Shown: piece by piece, positions 1 to 6,319 of the stretch
How the letters are laid out: the number at the start of each line of letters is the position of its first letter
Position numbering within the stretch: the first letter of the stretch is position 1
Origin: Alphaproteobacteria bacterium MarineAlpha10_Bin3
Lineage (GTDB): Bacteria; Pseudomonadota; Alphaproteobacteria; UBA8366; GCA-2717185
Assembly: GCA_002937525.1 (NCBI GenBank)
Contig: PTKA01000058.1
Location: forward strand, 1-7,404
Direction: 5' to 3'
Length of the DNA stretch: 7,404 nucleotides
The notes under the pieces: model-generated
The model's input: only the letters and a program-made list of their open reading frames with translations
The model's database searches: none
Told to the model about the DNA's origin: nothing
Program-made: the position numbers and the translations under genes

Positions 1-79
1 CGCCGGCATGGGCGCCATCGCCCGGTTTCTTGGCAATGAATTGCGCCGCAAGGCGACGCTGCCGGCCGCCGCCGAGTAA
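1..79 (+). CDS. C-terminal end of an unidentified protein (5' truncated by window)
   Basis: An open frame enters from the left edge (codons begin at base 2) and stops at TAA 77-79, giving about 25 residues that start AGMGAIARFLGNELRRK and end in an alanine-rich tail, PAAAE. The G/C-rich third positions look like real coding sequence. The piece is too short to assign a family; the amphipathic stretch followed by a small-residue tail is a common way for soluble enzymes to end. It lies 88 bp upstream of the cyclase-family gene on the same strand, so the two may belong to one catabolic cluster, though the second gene has its own ribosome binding site and a leader between them. I do not assign a function. 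Confidence 0.5.
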   Translation, partial: AGMGAIARFLGNELRRKATLPAAAE

Positions 80-153
80 ACACCAGGAGGTTCCCATCTA
101 TCTTGATTTGGCCTACCCTGTTTTGCGTCGAATACGCATAACCAACATCAACA

Positions 154-160
154 GGGGAGG
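154..160 (+). promoter_or_regulatory. Strong Shine-Dalgarno site for the cyclase-family gene
   Basis: GGGGAGG lies 7 nt before the ATG at 168. It decides the start: the reading frame stays open upstream to base 30, but those extra codons overlap the previous gene and put a long non-signal-like stretch before a textbook signal peptide. The leader also contains a small hairpin, TGCGT/ACGCA around a 5-nt loop (124-138), whose role is unknown. Confidence 0.75.
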
Positions 161-167
161 AACAGTC

Positions 168-1229
168 ATGAAACAAGGATATAGCTTTGCCGCTGCGTTG
201 GCGGCGTTGTTCGCGGCCGGGTCGGTGAGCCCGGCACTGTCGCAGGCGGTTAATGACCAGCCGCTCACCGAAAAATGGGCACCCAGCGAATGGGGCGCGG
301 ACGACAAGGTGGGCGCGGCGAACCGGACTACGCCGGCGATGGTCCTGGCCGCGGCCAAACTGGTCAAGCGCGGCAAGGTCGCCACGCTCGGCAAGATCTA
401 CCAGCAGGATGCGCCGGGTTTCGGCACCAGAGGCTGGCGCCTGACCATTCCGGGCCTGCCGACCGGCGGCCCCTTCGGCCCGCAAAAGCTGGTCTATAAC
501 GACGAATATGTGGCCACCGAACTGGGCCAGTTCGGCACCCAGTTCGACGGGCCGGGCCATATCGGCGTGATCACCTCCAAGGGCATGTATTTCTACAACG
601 GCCGCATGCTGAACAAGACCGCCAGCGCCTATGGCATGGGTGATCTTGGCGTCGAGTTCATAGCCAAGAAGGGATATGTATGCCGTGGCGTGTTGCTCGA
701 CGCGGTAGCACTACGCGGCGGCCAACTGCCGATACCCAAAGAAAACGACAAGTCCGACCCCGGCATCATCACTGATGCGGATGTGAAGGAAATGGTCAAG
801 CGCCAGGGCCTCGATCCGATTGCCGAGGGCGATTGCGTGTTCCTGTATACCGGCCATGGCAATATCTGGGACCCGAACAAGTGGGATAGTTTCGATGCGG
901 TTGAAAAGAAAAAACGCATCGCGGGGTTCAATGCCGGCGCCCCCGGTTTCGGACTTTCTGCCTGCGAATATCTGGCGTCGCGCAAGATTATCCTGACGGG
1001 CGGCGACACCTGGCCGGTCGAAGCCGTTGGCAAGGGTTTCGGCGGCGAGAACCCTCAACCCTTCGAATGCCACATAACATTGCAAACCAAGCGCGGCATC
1101 TGGACCATCGAGAATATGGACTTTACCCAGCTGATCGCGGACAAGGCCTATGAGTTCCTGTTCGTATGGTCTCCCTTGAAGATCAAGGGCGGAACCGGTT
1201 CACCGGGCAATCCGGTCGCGGTGTACTGA
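168..1229 (+). CDS. Secreted cyclase-family protein (kynurenine formamidase-like metal hydrolase fold)
   Basis: The protein has 353 residues. It opens with a Sec-type signal peptide (MKQGYSF, a hydrophobic core of Ala/Leu/Val, and probable cleavage after SPALSQA near residue 27), so it should act in the periplasm. The rest matches the cyclase family (Pfam Cyclase), whose members hydrolyse N-formylkynurenine, isatin or related amides and lactones. The diagnostic motif is HxGTHxDxPxH; here residues 121-131 read QFGTQFDGPGH, so both metal-ligand histidines of the textbook motif are glutamine while Asp127 and His131 remain. Other family landmarks are TGHG near 228-231, the GAPGFG...LASRKIILTGGDTWPVEA block (257-286), and a C-terminal His302 and Glu315 that fit the last ligand and general base. 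Length is above the roughly 210 residues of KynB, as in the longer, signal-bearing members. No tryptophan-pathway gene is adjacent, so the substrate is unknown. The start is set by the strong ribosome binding site. Family assignment is secure; activity is not. Confidence 0.9.
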   Translation: MKQGYSFAAALAALFAAGSVSPALSQAVNDQPLTEKWAPSEWGADDKVGAANRTTPAMVLAAAKLVKRGKVATLGKIYQQDAPGFGTRGWRLTIPGLPTGGPFGPQKLVYNDEYVATELGQFGTQFDGPGHIGVITSKGMYFYNGRMLNKTASAYGMGDLGVEFIAKKGYVCRGVLLDAVALRGGQLPIPKENDKSDPGIITDADVKEMVKRQGLDPIAEGDCVFLYTGHGNIWDPNKWDSFDAVEKKKRIAGFNAGAPGFGLSACEYLASRKIILTGGDTWPVEAVGKGFGGENPQPFECHITLQTKRGIWTIENMDFTQLIADKAYEFLFVWSPLKIKGGTGSPGNPVAVY

Positions 1230-1230
1230 T

Positions 1231-1290
1231 CGTAAACGCCCGGCTGCGCAATCTTAGCGTGGCCGGGCACTCCTGCCGTTTACGTTTATT
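1231..1290 (+). terminator. Possible terminator: discontinuous inverted repeat after the cyclase-family gene
   Basis: Two bases after the stop codon, CGTAAACGCCCGGC (1231-1244) can pair with GCCGGGC (1262-1268) plus GTTTACG (1278-1284). The inner GC-rich 7-bp stem has a 17-nt loop, and the outer 7-bp stem closes after a 9-nt one-sided bulge. The right arm is followed by TTTATTTC, which is only a weak T-tract. Position and composition fit a transcription terminator, but the bulge and broken T-run make it a weak one. The stretch from about 1290 to 1430 contains nothing else I can name. Confidence 0.35.
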
Positions 1291-1439
1291 TCAAGGCGGC
1301 GGTCATGTGTCATCAATGGTTGACGCAAAAAAGCCATGGCGTAACGTCCCGGCAATTGCGGCCAGGGCGTCCGATATGAAAGGCCGGCTGGCGCAGTCAA
1401 ATATGGTTATGTTCTTCTTGGCGCTGGTGCGCGTTTGCT

Positions 1440-1628
1440 GTTTTGCTATGTCGCGACCCGTTGCACCAGATGGTCGGCATCGCAACGGCGCTGGCCAAAC
1501 GCCAGGCGCTGCGCGTGGAGTTGGGCCTGAAGGATTCGGTTTATGTCCAGTTCGGCCGCTTTATCGGCAAGGCGGCGCAATTCGATTTCGGCGTTTCATA
1601 CCAGCACAAAAAGCCGGTGACCGACCGT
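1440..1628 (+). pseudogene. Remnant of a dipeptide/oligopeptide ABC permease (DppB/OppB type), N-terminal part only
   Basis: Translated from about 1440, this stretch reads RDPLHQMVG, then ALRVELGLKDSVYVQFGRF, then DFGVSYQHKKPVTD. That is the order and spacing seen in DppB/OppB permeases just after the first membrane helix: GDPxxxMxG, LRxxLGLDxPxxVQYxRxL, GDxGxSxxxxxPV. In those proteins a PATLEL-like segment and five more membrane helices follow; here the match stops near 1628 and ATPase sequence begins. A hydrophobic stretch just upstream (MVMFFLALVRVCCFAM, from about 1401) is in another frame and may be the decayed first helix, which implies a frameshift near 1440-1447. No start codon with a ribosome binding site is evident. 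Only about 60 of the usual 300-plus residues survive, so it cannot make a permease. The family call rests on motif recognition by eye. Confidence 0.72.
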
Positions 1629-1644
1629 GGATATCGGGGGCAGG

Positions 1645-1947
1645 CGGACCGGGTTGCTGACCCAGACCGGGTTGCCGTGCGATGACGGCGGGAAATTCCC
1701 CATGAATTTTCCGGCGGTCAGCGGCAAACTATCTCCATCGCCCGGGCGTTGTCGTCGAACCCCGAATTCTTGGTCTGCGAGGAACCGGCATCGGCGCTCG
1801 ATGTTTCGGTCCAGACGCAGATTCTAAACCCGTTGGCGGCGCGGCGCCGGCCCCGCGCCAGACGGCCTGACCGCCTGCCACGGCGTCGAGGAAGGCCGCC
1901 CGCCTGCCGCGGCACCAATCTCGCCGCCGGCGGCATTGGACATATAA
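1645..1947 (+). pseudogene. Remnant of a peptide-type ABC transporter ATPase (OppD/OppF/DppF type), frameshifted and deleted
   Basis: Three pieces appear in the order expected of an Opp/Dpp ATPase. First, frame 1 from 1645 gives LLTQTGLP...KFP. Second, a one-base shift in the CCC at about 1698-1701 moves to frame 3, giving [17 protein letters not shown] (ABC signature), [13 protein letters not shown] (Walker B and D-loop) and SVQTQILN, ending near 1830. Third, about 30 bp on, frame 1 again gives [17 protein letters not shown] and stops at TAA 1945-1947, resembling the CH-containing C-terminal tail of OppF/DppF proteins. The Walker A half is absent, as is the H-loop segment that should lie between the second and third pieces. 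An ATPase lacking both cannot work. In the signature, the usual RQRI is RQTI. The piece follows the permease remnant after only about 15 bp, so one or more large deletions removed most of an operon. Confidence 0.82.
1647..1675 (+). repeat. Short 11-bp direct repeat at the permease/ATPase junction
   Basis: GACCGGGTTGC occurs exactly at 1647-1657 and again at 1665-1675, an 18-bp period. It lies where permease-like sequence gives way to ATPase-like sequence. It could be a small tandem duplication left by the decay or deletion process, or a chance product of GC-rich codons. Confidence 0.6.
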
Positions 1948-1966
1948 AGCGGCGGCCAAACAGCGG

Positions 1967-3223
1967 CTAACGCCCGGCAATCCGGTTCAGTTCAACAAAG
2001 GCGCGCTGGCGCTGTTCGTCGCCATCGCGGTCATCGTCCTGCAAGACCTTGATATCGGGCGGGATGCCACCTTCGACCGACGCGCCGGACGGCGTGTAAT
2101 AAATCGCCGTGGTCAATTTCAGGGCGTCGTTATTGCCGAACGGAATGATCGTTTGCACCGAACCCTTGCCGAAGGTCCGAACCCCGATCAGGATGGCGCG
2201 GCCGTGATCCTTCAGCGCGCCAGCGAGGATTTCGGCCGCCGAAGCCGAACCCTTATTGACCAGAACGACAATCGGCAGACCGCCGGCAATATCGCCTGGC
2301 CGCGCCCGAAAGCGGCGCTGATAGGACCGGCCCTTGGTGAAGACGATCTCGCCCTTTTCAAGCAACAGGTCTGAGATCACAACCGATTGTTCCAGCAATC
2401 CGCCCGGATTGTTGCGCAGATCCAACACGAACCCGGCCAGCCAGCCGCCGGCCCTGGCGCGGATATCTTGTACCGCCCTCACGAATTCATCGGCAACGCG
2501 CGCATTGAACGTGGAGATTCGGATATAGCCGACATCGTCTTCCAACACCCATCGCACCGCCTTGATTTCGATCAGCGCCCGTTCGATGGCGACATCGAAC
2601 GGCGCATTGCCGTCCCGCAATATCGTGAGCAGAACGCGCGTCCCCGCCAACCCCCGCAACCGTAACACCGCCGCCCGCAAGGTGAGCCCGCTGAGCGGCT
2701 TGCCATCGGCGTGGGTAATCCGGTCGCCCGGCCGCATGCCGGCCGCCGCCGCCGGCGTGCCATCGATCGGCGAGATCACCTTGATTGCATTATCTTCCTT
2801 GGTGACATGCAGGCCGATGCCGCCGAACCGTCCGCGGGTCTGGTCGCGCACGGCGATATAGTTTTCCTTGTCGAGATAGGCGCTATAGGGATCGAGCGAA
2901 TCCAGCATGCCGTCGATCGCCGCCGCGACCAGTTTCGCCACCGAAACCTTGGCCGGATCCGGGTAGGCGTCGCGCATCCCGGCGGCGGCGGCGGCTAGCA
3001 GGGCCGCGTCGTCCACCGATTCGACATAATAGGTCCGCACCTGATCGAACACCCGGGCGAACAGGCGGAACCTGGAATATTCGACCGGTGCCTCGTCGCG
3101 GGCCTGGGCGGCAAGCTGGCTCGCCGCCGAACGTGCTTCCAGCCCCGGCGTCTTCCGAACGGCGCCACAGGCGGCAAGGATGACCGCCAGAAATCCAACC
3201 AGAAAGGCGCGCCGCAGGGTCAT
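1967..3223 (-). CDS. ctpA: S41 family C-terminal processing peptidase (CtpA-like), predicted lipoprotein
   Basis: The protein has 418 residues. The N-terminus (MTLRR, then a hydrophobic core ending LAAC) is a lipoprotein signal with the lipid-bearing cysteine at 19 and Gly at +2, which suggests outer-membrane anchoring facing the periplasm. An N-terminal helical region (about 50-130) leads to DPYSAYL, a PDZ domain (about 130-210, with GGIGLHV and GMRPGDRI) that senses substrate C-termini, and the tail-specific protease core. Catalytic residues are visible: Ser328 in GSASAAEI, Lys353 in TFGKGSVQ 25 residues later, and Gln357, the Ser/Lys/Gln arrangement of CtpB and Prc. The substrate-binding LDLRNNPGG strand is at 267-275. 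These proteases trim or degrade periplasmic proteins, often cell-wall hydrolases, from the C-terminus. The ATG at 3223 is preferred; a TTG two codons upstream would add only two residues. No good ribosome binding site is seen. It is monocistronic here, divergent from the small exported protein, and lacks the envC-like neighbour common beside ctpA. Confidence 0.93.
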   Translation of the reverse strand: MTLRRAFLVGFLAVILAACGAVRKTPGLEARSAASQLAAQARDEAPVEYSRFRLFARVFDQVRTYYVESVDDAALLAAAAAGMRDAYPDPAKVSVAKLVAAAIDGMLDSLDPYSAYLDKENYIAVRDQTRGRFGGIGLHVTKEDNAIKVISPIDGTPAAAAGMRPGDRITHADGKPLSGLTLRAAVLRLRGLAGTRVLLTILRDGNAPFDVAIERALIEIKAVRWVLEDDVGYIRISTFNARVADEFVRAVQDIRARAGGWLAGFVLDLRNNPGGLLEQSVVISDLLLEKGEIVFTKGRSYQRRFRARPGDIAGGLPIVVLVNKGSASAAEILAGALKDHGRAILIGVRTFGKGSVQTIIPFGNNDALKLTTAIYYTPSGASVEGGIPPDIKVLQDDDRDGDEQRQRAFVELNRIAGR

Positions 3224-3358
3224 GTGCAAGACAATCCGTTGCTAGAAAATCTGGAATATAATCAAAAGAACTAGAACCAATACCGCGCCAAGTCACCAAG
3301 TAGTTGACCTGTATCTTCAGTCATATGAAAACCAGCAATCTTGCAACGAGGTTTGAAA
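3224..3358. promoter_or_regulatory. Divergent intergenic region between ctpA-like gene and YbjN-like gene
   Basis: This is the most AT-rich stretch of the window and must carry both promoters. On the plus strand a perfect TATAAT lies at 3257-3262, without a convincing -35 at 16-18 bp; TTGACC at 3304-3309 is a good -35 match but its -10 (around 3324-3332) is poor. On the minus strand the overlapping TATATT (complement of 3255-3260) could be the -10 of the protease gene. The small plus-strand gene has CGAGG at 3347-3351, 7 nt before its ATG. Only the ribosome binding site is persuasive. Confidence 0.4.
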
Positions 3359-3907
3359 ATGATAAGATCTGCTCCGCGATTTTCCGCCCTCGCCCTGATC
3401 GCCGGTTTTATTTGGCTCGCCAGTCCGACCGAATCGAAAGCCGCGCCGACGGAAATGTCGTTGAACCGGATGAACGACCTGATCGAAGCCGTCGGCAATG
3501 GCGTGGAGCGGATGACACCCGGCCAATGGCGCTTCACGATCGAGAAAGTCGCGGTTCTGGTCATCGCCGACGAAACCCATTACCGGATGCGGATCCTGGT
3601 CGGCATCGTCAAGGCGGACAAAATACCGCCCGGCGTATATCGGCGGCTGATGCAGGCGAATTTCGACACCGCCCTCGACGCCCGCTACGCCGTCGCCAAG
3701 GGATTGTTATGGAGCCTGTATCTGCATCCGCTGAAATCCCTGACCGACCGGTTATTCCTGTCCGGCATCGGCCAGGCGGTCAATCTGTACCGGACTTTCG
3801 GCAAGACGTTTTCGTCGGGCGGGCTCGCATTTCAAGGCGGCGACAGCACCGGCCTTATCGAACGCCGGTTGATCGAAAAACTGCTCGAGCAGGGCAAGGC
3901 GATCTAG
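3359..3907 (+). CDS. Exported YbjN/CesT-like (type III secretion chaperone-fold) protein of unknown function
   Basis: The protein has 182 residues. It begins with a signal peptide (MIRSAPRFSALALIAGFIWL, probable cleavage after ESKA at 25-28), so the mature part should be periplasmic. The body alternates a helix (LNRMNDLIEAVG, 35-46), strands (WRFTIEKVAVLVIAD, then YRMRILVGIVKA), then RRLMQANFDTALDARYAVAKGLLWSLYLHPL (95-125), and a long amphipathic helix ending YRTFG with SGGLAF. This pattern of a short sheet, then MLxANF..ALDARYA...LWxxxxHPL, then a helix ending in TyG, is what I associate with YbjN-like and CesT/type III chaperone-like proteins. No catalytic residue is evident, so a binding role is more likely than enzymatic. 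The ATG at 3359 is chosen for its CGAGG site and because it starts a clean signal peptide; a TTG at 3341 would only prepend charged residues. It is divergent from the S41 protease and convergent with the MFS gene. The fold call is by eye. Confidence 0.8.
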   Translation: MIRSAPRFSALALIAGFIWLASPTESKAAPTEMSLNRMNDLIEAVGNGVERMTPGQWRFTIEKVAVLVIADETHYRMRILVGIVKADKIPPGVYRRLMQANFDTALDARYAVAKGLLWSLYLHPLKSLTDRLFLSGIGQAVNLYRTFGKTFSSGGLAFQGGDSTGLIERRLIEKLLEQGKAI

Positions 3908-5175
3908 CTTTTCTTCGCTGACATTTGCGGCGGCGCGCGTAAAAACAGGGCGGCAATGGCGCAGCCCGCCGGATAGAGCGCCAGCAGCATCAGGGTTTCG
4001 CGGTAGCTGCCCAACAGATCGAAGGCGATGCCGAGCGGCAGCGGACCGAGCGAGGCACCGAAGATGCCGATCATCTGACCCATGCCCTGGATCGAGCCGA
4101 GATGTTTGCGGCCGAAATAACGCGGCCACATATAGCTGAAGAACGTCATCGTGCAGCCATTGTTCACGCCGAAGGCGACGGCGTAAATCAGCGCCGTGCC
4201 CAGATCGTGAACCTGGGCCGCGCTGATCAGCGAGACAACCATGACCACCAGGCCGAAGGCAAAGACCCGGTGGGTGGGAAAGCGGTCAAGGGCGCGCCCG
4301 ACCAGGGGAATGACAATGACCATGACCAGGGCCGATAGCGGAAAAATGCGGGCCGCCGCCGCTTCGCTCAAGCCTTGGGTGGTCAGAATCGAAACCTGGA
4401 AAAAATGCAGCGACGTCACCAGCATCGACAGACCGAACAGGCCGGCGCACAGAATCCAGAAGGTCCCGGTCGCCAGGGCTTCGCGCAGGGTCAGGCCCTG
4501 TTCGGCGGATGCCTCGACGCTGGCGGCGGCGGCGCTGGCGGCACCGTCGGGGGTCCGGGGCACCGCACCGCCATCAGGCGCCAGACCCAGCAGTTCCGGC
4601 CGGTCATGGACCAGAAACAATACCGGCGGCAGCATCAGCAACCAGGTGCTGGCGCCCAGCCAGAACCAGGCTTGGCGCCAGCCAACGGTATCGATCAGCC
4701 ATTGTGACAGCGGCGGATGCACCGCCATCGAGACCGCAAAGCCAATCGACATGAGGCTGAGGGCGAAGCCGCGGCGGCGCTCGAACCAATGCGAGACCAG
4801 ATTGGAGCAATTCAGCATCAAACTGCCCTGGCCGAGGAATCGCAACGCCGCGAAGCCAACCGCCAGCCACAGATACCCGGCGGCGGCGCCAAAGGCGAGG
4901 CAGGCCAGCCCCAGCAACATAGTCACCACCAACAGCATGCGGCGCGGACCCAAGCGGTCCACCAGCCGGCCCATCCAGGGCAGACCGAAGGCGGCGGCCA
5001 GGGTCGCAAACGCATAGGCGGAAGCGATACTGGTGGCGGAGATGCCAAGATCGGCCTGGATATGCACCAGGAATACGCTGAAGGTATGGGATTGTCCGGG
5101 GCCGCTGACAAAGATGCCCAAAGCCGCCACGGCGACAATGAGCCAGCCGTACGAACTGCGCCGTTGCTTGCTCAA
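3904..5175 (-). CDS. Major facilitator superfamily transporter, monocarboxylate/oxalate-formate-like group
   Basis: The protein is 423 residues from the TTG at 5175, with about 12 membrane helices in two halves. Helix 1 is WLIVAVAALGIFVSG; the MFS motif A, GRLVDRLGPRRM, lies at 69-80 between helices 2 and 3; a related GRALDRFPTHR is at 293-303 between helices 8 and 9. A hydrophilic central loop (about 190-230) holds HDRPELLGLAPDG, a signature common in the monocarboxylate and oxalate/formate-type MFS subgroup, followed by an Ala-rich linker. It should move a small organic anion or similar solute across the inner membrane; the substrate is not readable. Start choice: the frame is open to 5316 and has an ATG at 5235, but residues from that ATG use rare, A/T-ending codons (AGA, GGA, AGT, GAA, AAT) unlike the body and add a non-family N-terminus, so I prefer TTG at 5175; ribosome binding sites are weak for both. 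Its stop overlaps the convergent gene's stop. Confidence 0.92.
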   Translation of the reverse strand: MSKQRRSSYGWLIVAVAALGIFVSGPGQSHTFSVFLVHIQADLGISATSIASAYAFATLAAAFGLPWMGRLVDRLGPRRMLLVVTMLLGLACLAFGAAAGYLWLAVGFAALRFLGQGSLMLNCSNLVSHWFERRRGFALSLMSIGFAVSMAVHPPLSQWLIDTVGWRQAWFWLGASTWLLMLPPVLFLVHDRPELLGLAPDGGAVPRTPDGAASAAAASVEASAEQGLTLREALATGTFWILCAGLFGLSMLVTSLHFFQVSILTTQGLSEAAAARIFPLSALVMVIVIPLVGRALDRFPTHRVFAFGLVVMVVSLISAAQVHDLGTALIYAVAFGVNNGCTMTFFSYMWPRYFGRKHLGSIQGMGQMIGIFGASLGPLPLGIAFDLLGSYRETLMLLALYPAGCAIAALFLRAPPQMSAKKS

Positions 5176-5368
5176 ATCGGTGATTCTCGTGTCATTTTCG
5201 AAACTGCAGCGATGGTAGCCAATTCCCCGCGCCATTGAAATAAGCGGCGGATAATTTAAAAGCCGGGCCCGGCCGCATTTTGCGTTGTCTGGTTCAGCGC
5301 GCATATCCATGTACACTGGCCGCGACTGCGCGCCTGCATCGCGGCGGGCAAAAATTCAGGAGGCTGCT
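5176..5368. promoter_or_regulatory. Divergent promoter region between MFS gene and the SPFH-NfeD-rhomboid operon
   Basis: The region must drive both directions. A perfect 12-bp palindrome, GCCGGGCCCGGC, lies at 5262-5273 next to an A/T run (ATAATTTAAAA, 5251-5261), which on the minus strand could hold a -10 (TAAATT) for the transporter. On the plus strand, TGTACACT at 5310-5317 could serve as a -10 with TGGTTC (5290-5295) as a poor -35 at 16 bp. The palindrome could be an operator. All assignments are tentative. Confidence 0.35.
5357..5363 (+). promoter_or_regulatory. Strong Shine-Dalgarno site for the SPFH gene
   Basis: CAGGAGG sits 5 nt before the ATG at 5369 and fixes that start. The frame is open back to 5285, but the upstream codons are promoter-region sequence and would bury the N-terminal membrane anchor. 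Confidence 0.8.
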
Positions 5369-6319
5369 ATGCCGGAAATTGCCGGATTCGCCATGTTCGC
5401 CATTGCCGTCGTCGCGCTGGCGATCGTGCTGATACTGATGGGGGCCAAGGCGGTCCCGCAGGGCATGGAATACACCGTCGAACGCTTCGGCCGCTATACC
5501 CGCACCTTGCGGCCGGGGTTTCACCTGATCGTTCCGGTGGTCGACCGCATCGGGGCGAAAATGAACATGATGGAAACCGTCCTCAACGTGCCGTCACAAG
5601 GGGTCATTACCAAGGACAACGCGATGGTTACCGCCGACGGCGTGGTGTTCTTCCAGATCCTCGATGCCGCCAAGGCGGCCTATGAGGTCAATGATCTGGA
5701 AAACGCGATGCTGAACCTGACGATGACCAATCTGCGCACCGTCATGGGTTCGCTCGATCTGGACGAGGTGCTGTCCGAACGCGACAAGATCAATGTCCGC
5801 TTGCTCTCGGTCATCGACGAGGCGACGACGCCGTGGGGGGTCAAGGTGACACGAGTCGAAATCAAGGATATCGACCCGCCGCGCGATATCGTGGAAGCCA
5901 TGGCCCGGCAGCTCAAGGCGGAACGCGAGAAGCGCGCCAACATCCTCGACGCCGAAGGGTTCCGGGCGGCCGAGATTCTCAAGGCGGAGGGCGAGAAACA
6001 GGCCGTCATCCTGGCCGCCGAAGCGCGCCGCGAGGCGGCTTTCCGTGACGCCGAAGCCCGCGAACGGGCGGCTGAAGCCGAAGCCAAGGCGACCAACATG
6101 GTGTCCGAGGCGATCGCCGGTGGCAATATCCAGGCGATCAACTACTTCGTCGCCCAGAAATACATCGAGGCGCTGAAGGAATTCGCCAACGGCCCCAATC
6201 AGAAGACCATCTTCATGCCGTTGGAAGCGTCGAGCGTGATTGCCTCGATCGGCGGCATCACCGAAATCGCCAGAGAGGCATTCGGCCGTGGCGCGCAAAG
6301 GCCGGACGGCGATGGCTGA
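5369..6319 (+). CDS. qmcA: SPFH/stomatin/prohibitin-domain membrane protein (QmcA/paraslipin type)
   Basis: The protein has 316 residues. A single N-terminal membrane anchor (about 6-25, [17 protein letters not shown]) is followed directly by the SPFH/Band 7 domain: [34 protein letters not shown] begins at 29, and the domain runs through the [17 protein letters not shown] strand (81-97) and [15 protein letters not shown] (157-171). A long charged helix (about 173-245, repeats of Ala-Glu/Lys with KAEREKR and [16 protein letters not shown]) is the coiled coil these proteins use to assemble into large membrane rings. The C-terminal part ([16 protein letters not shown], then [17 protein letters not shown]) is typical of the stomatin/QmcA group. 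Members organise membrane microdomains and often regulate membrane proteases. Length matches E. coli QmcA (about 305). It is first in an operon with the NfeD gene, overlapping it by 8 bp, the classic stomatin-operon pairing. Confidence 0.95.
   Translation: MPEIAGFAMFAIAVVALAIVLILMGAKAVPQGMEYTVERFGRYTRTLRPGFHLIVPVVDRIGAKMNMMETVLNVPSQGVITKDNAMVTADGVVFFQILDAAKAAYEVNDLENAMLNLTMTNLRTVMGSLDLDEVLSERDKINVRLLSVIDEATTPWGVKVTRVEIKDIDPPRDIVEAMARQLKAEREKRANILDAEGFRAAEILKAEGEKQAVILAAEARREAAFRDAEARERAAEAEAKATNMVSEAIAGGNIQAINYFVAQKYIEALKEFANGPNQKTIFMPLEASSVIASIGGITEIAREAFGRGAQRPDGDG

Noticed and set aside
85..141. AGGAGG at 85-90 followed by a 12-codon TTG frame (103-141), a possible leader peptide
   Set aside because: The start codon is weak, the spacing of 12 nt is too long, and the peptide has no attenuator-like features. 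It may be chance or the relic of an older start.
30..167. Extension of the cyclase-family gene upstream to base 30 in the same frame
   Set aside because: It would overlap the preceding gene's end, has no ribosome binding site, and would place about 46 charged residues before a textbook signal peptide; GGGGAGG at 154-160 fixes the ATG at 168.
1166..1660. 164-codon open frame overlapping the end of the cyclase-family gene
   Set aside because: It begins inside a well-supported gene in another frame, has no recognisable domain, and the peptide-transporter remnant is read in different frames over much of it.
1923..1934. GCCGCCGGCGGC palindrome near the end of the protease gene as a terminator
   Set aside because: It has no loop and no T-tract on either strand, and similar GCC/GGC runs are common in this GC-rich sequence.
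4241..5017. 258-codon plus-strand frame inside the MFS gene
   Set aside because: It is Arg/Pro/Ser-rich with no domain, and is antisense to a well-defined 12-helix transporter.
5176..5316. Upstream extension of the MFS protein to 5316 (or ATG at 5235)
   Set aside because: Codon use in this stretch is unlike the body of the gene, the residues have no transporter character, and the longest version would run into the promoter region of the SPFH operon. ATG 5235 stays possible but less likely than TTG 5175.
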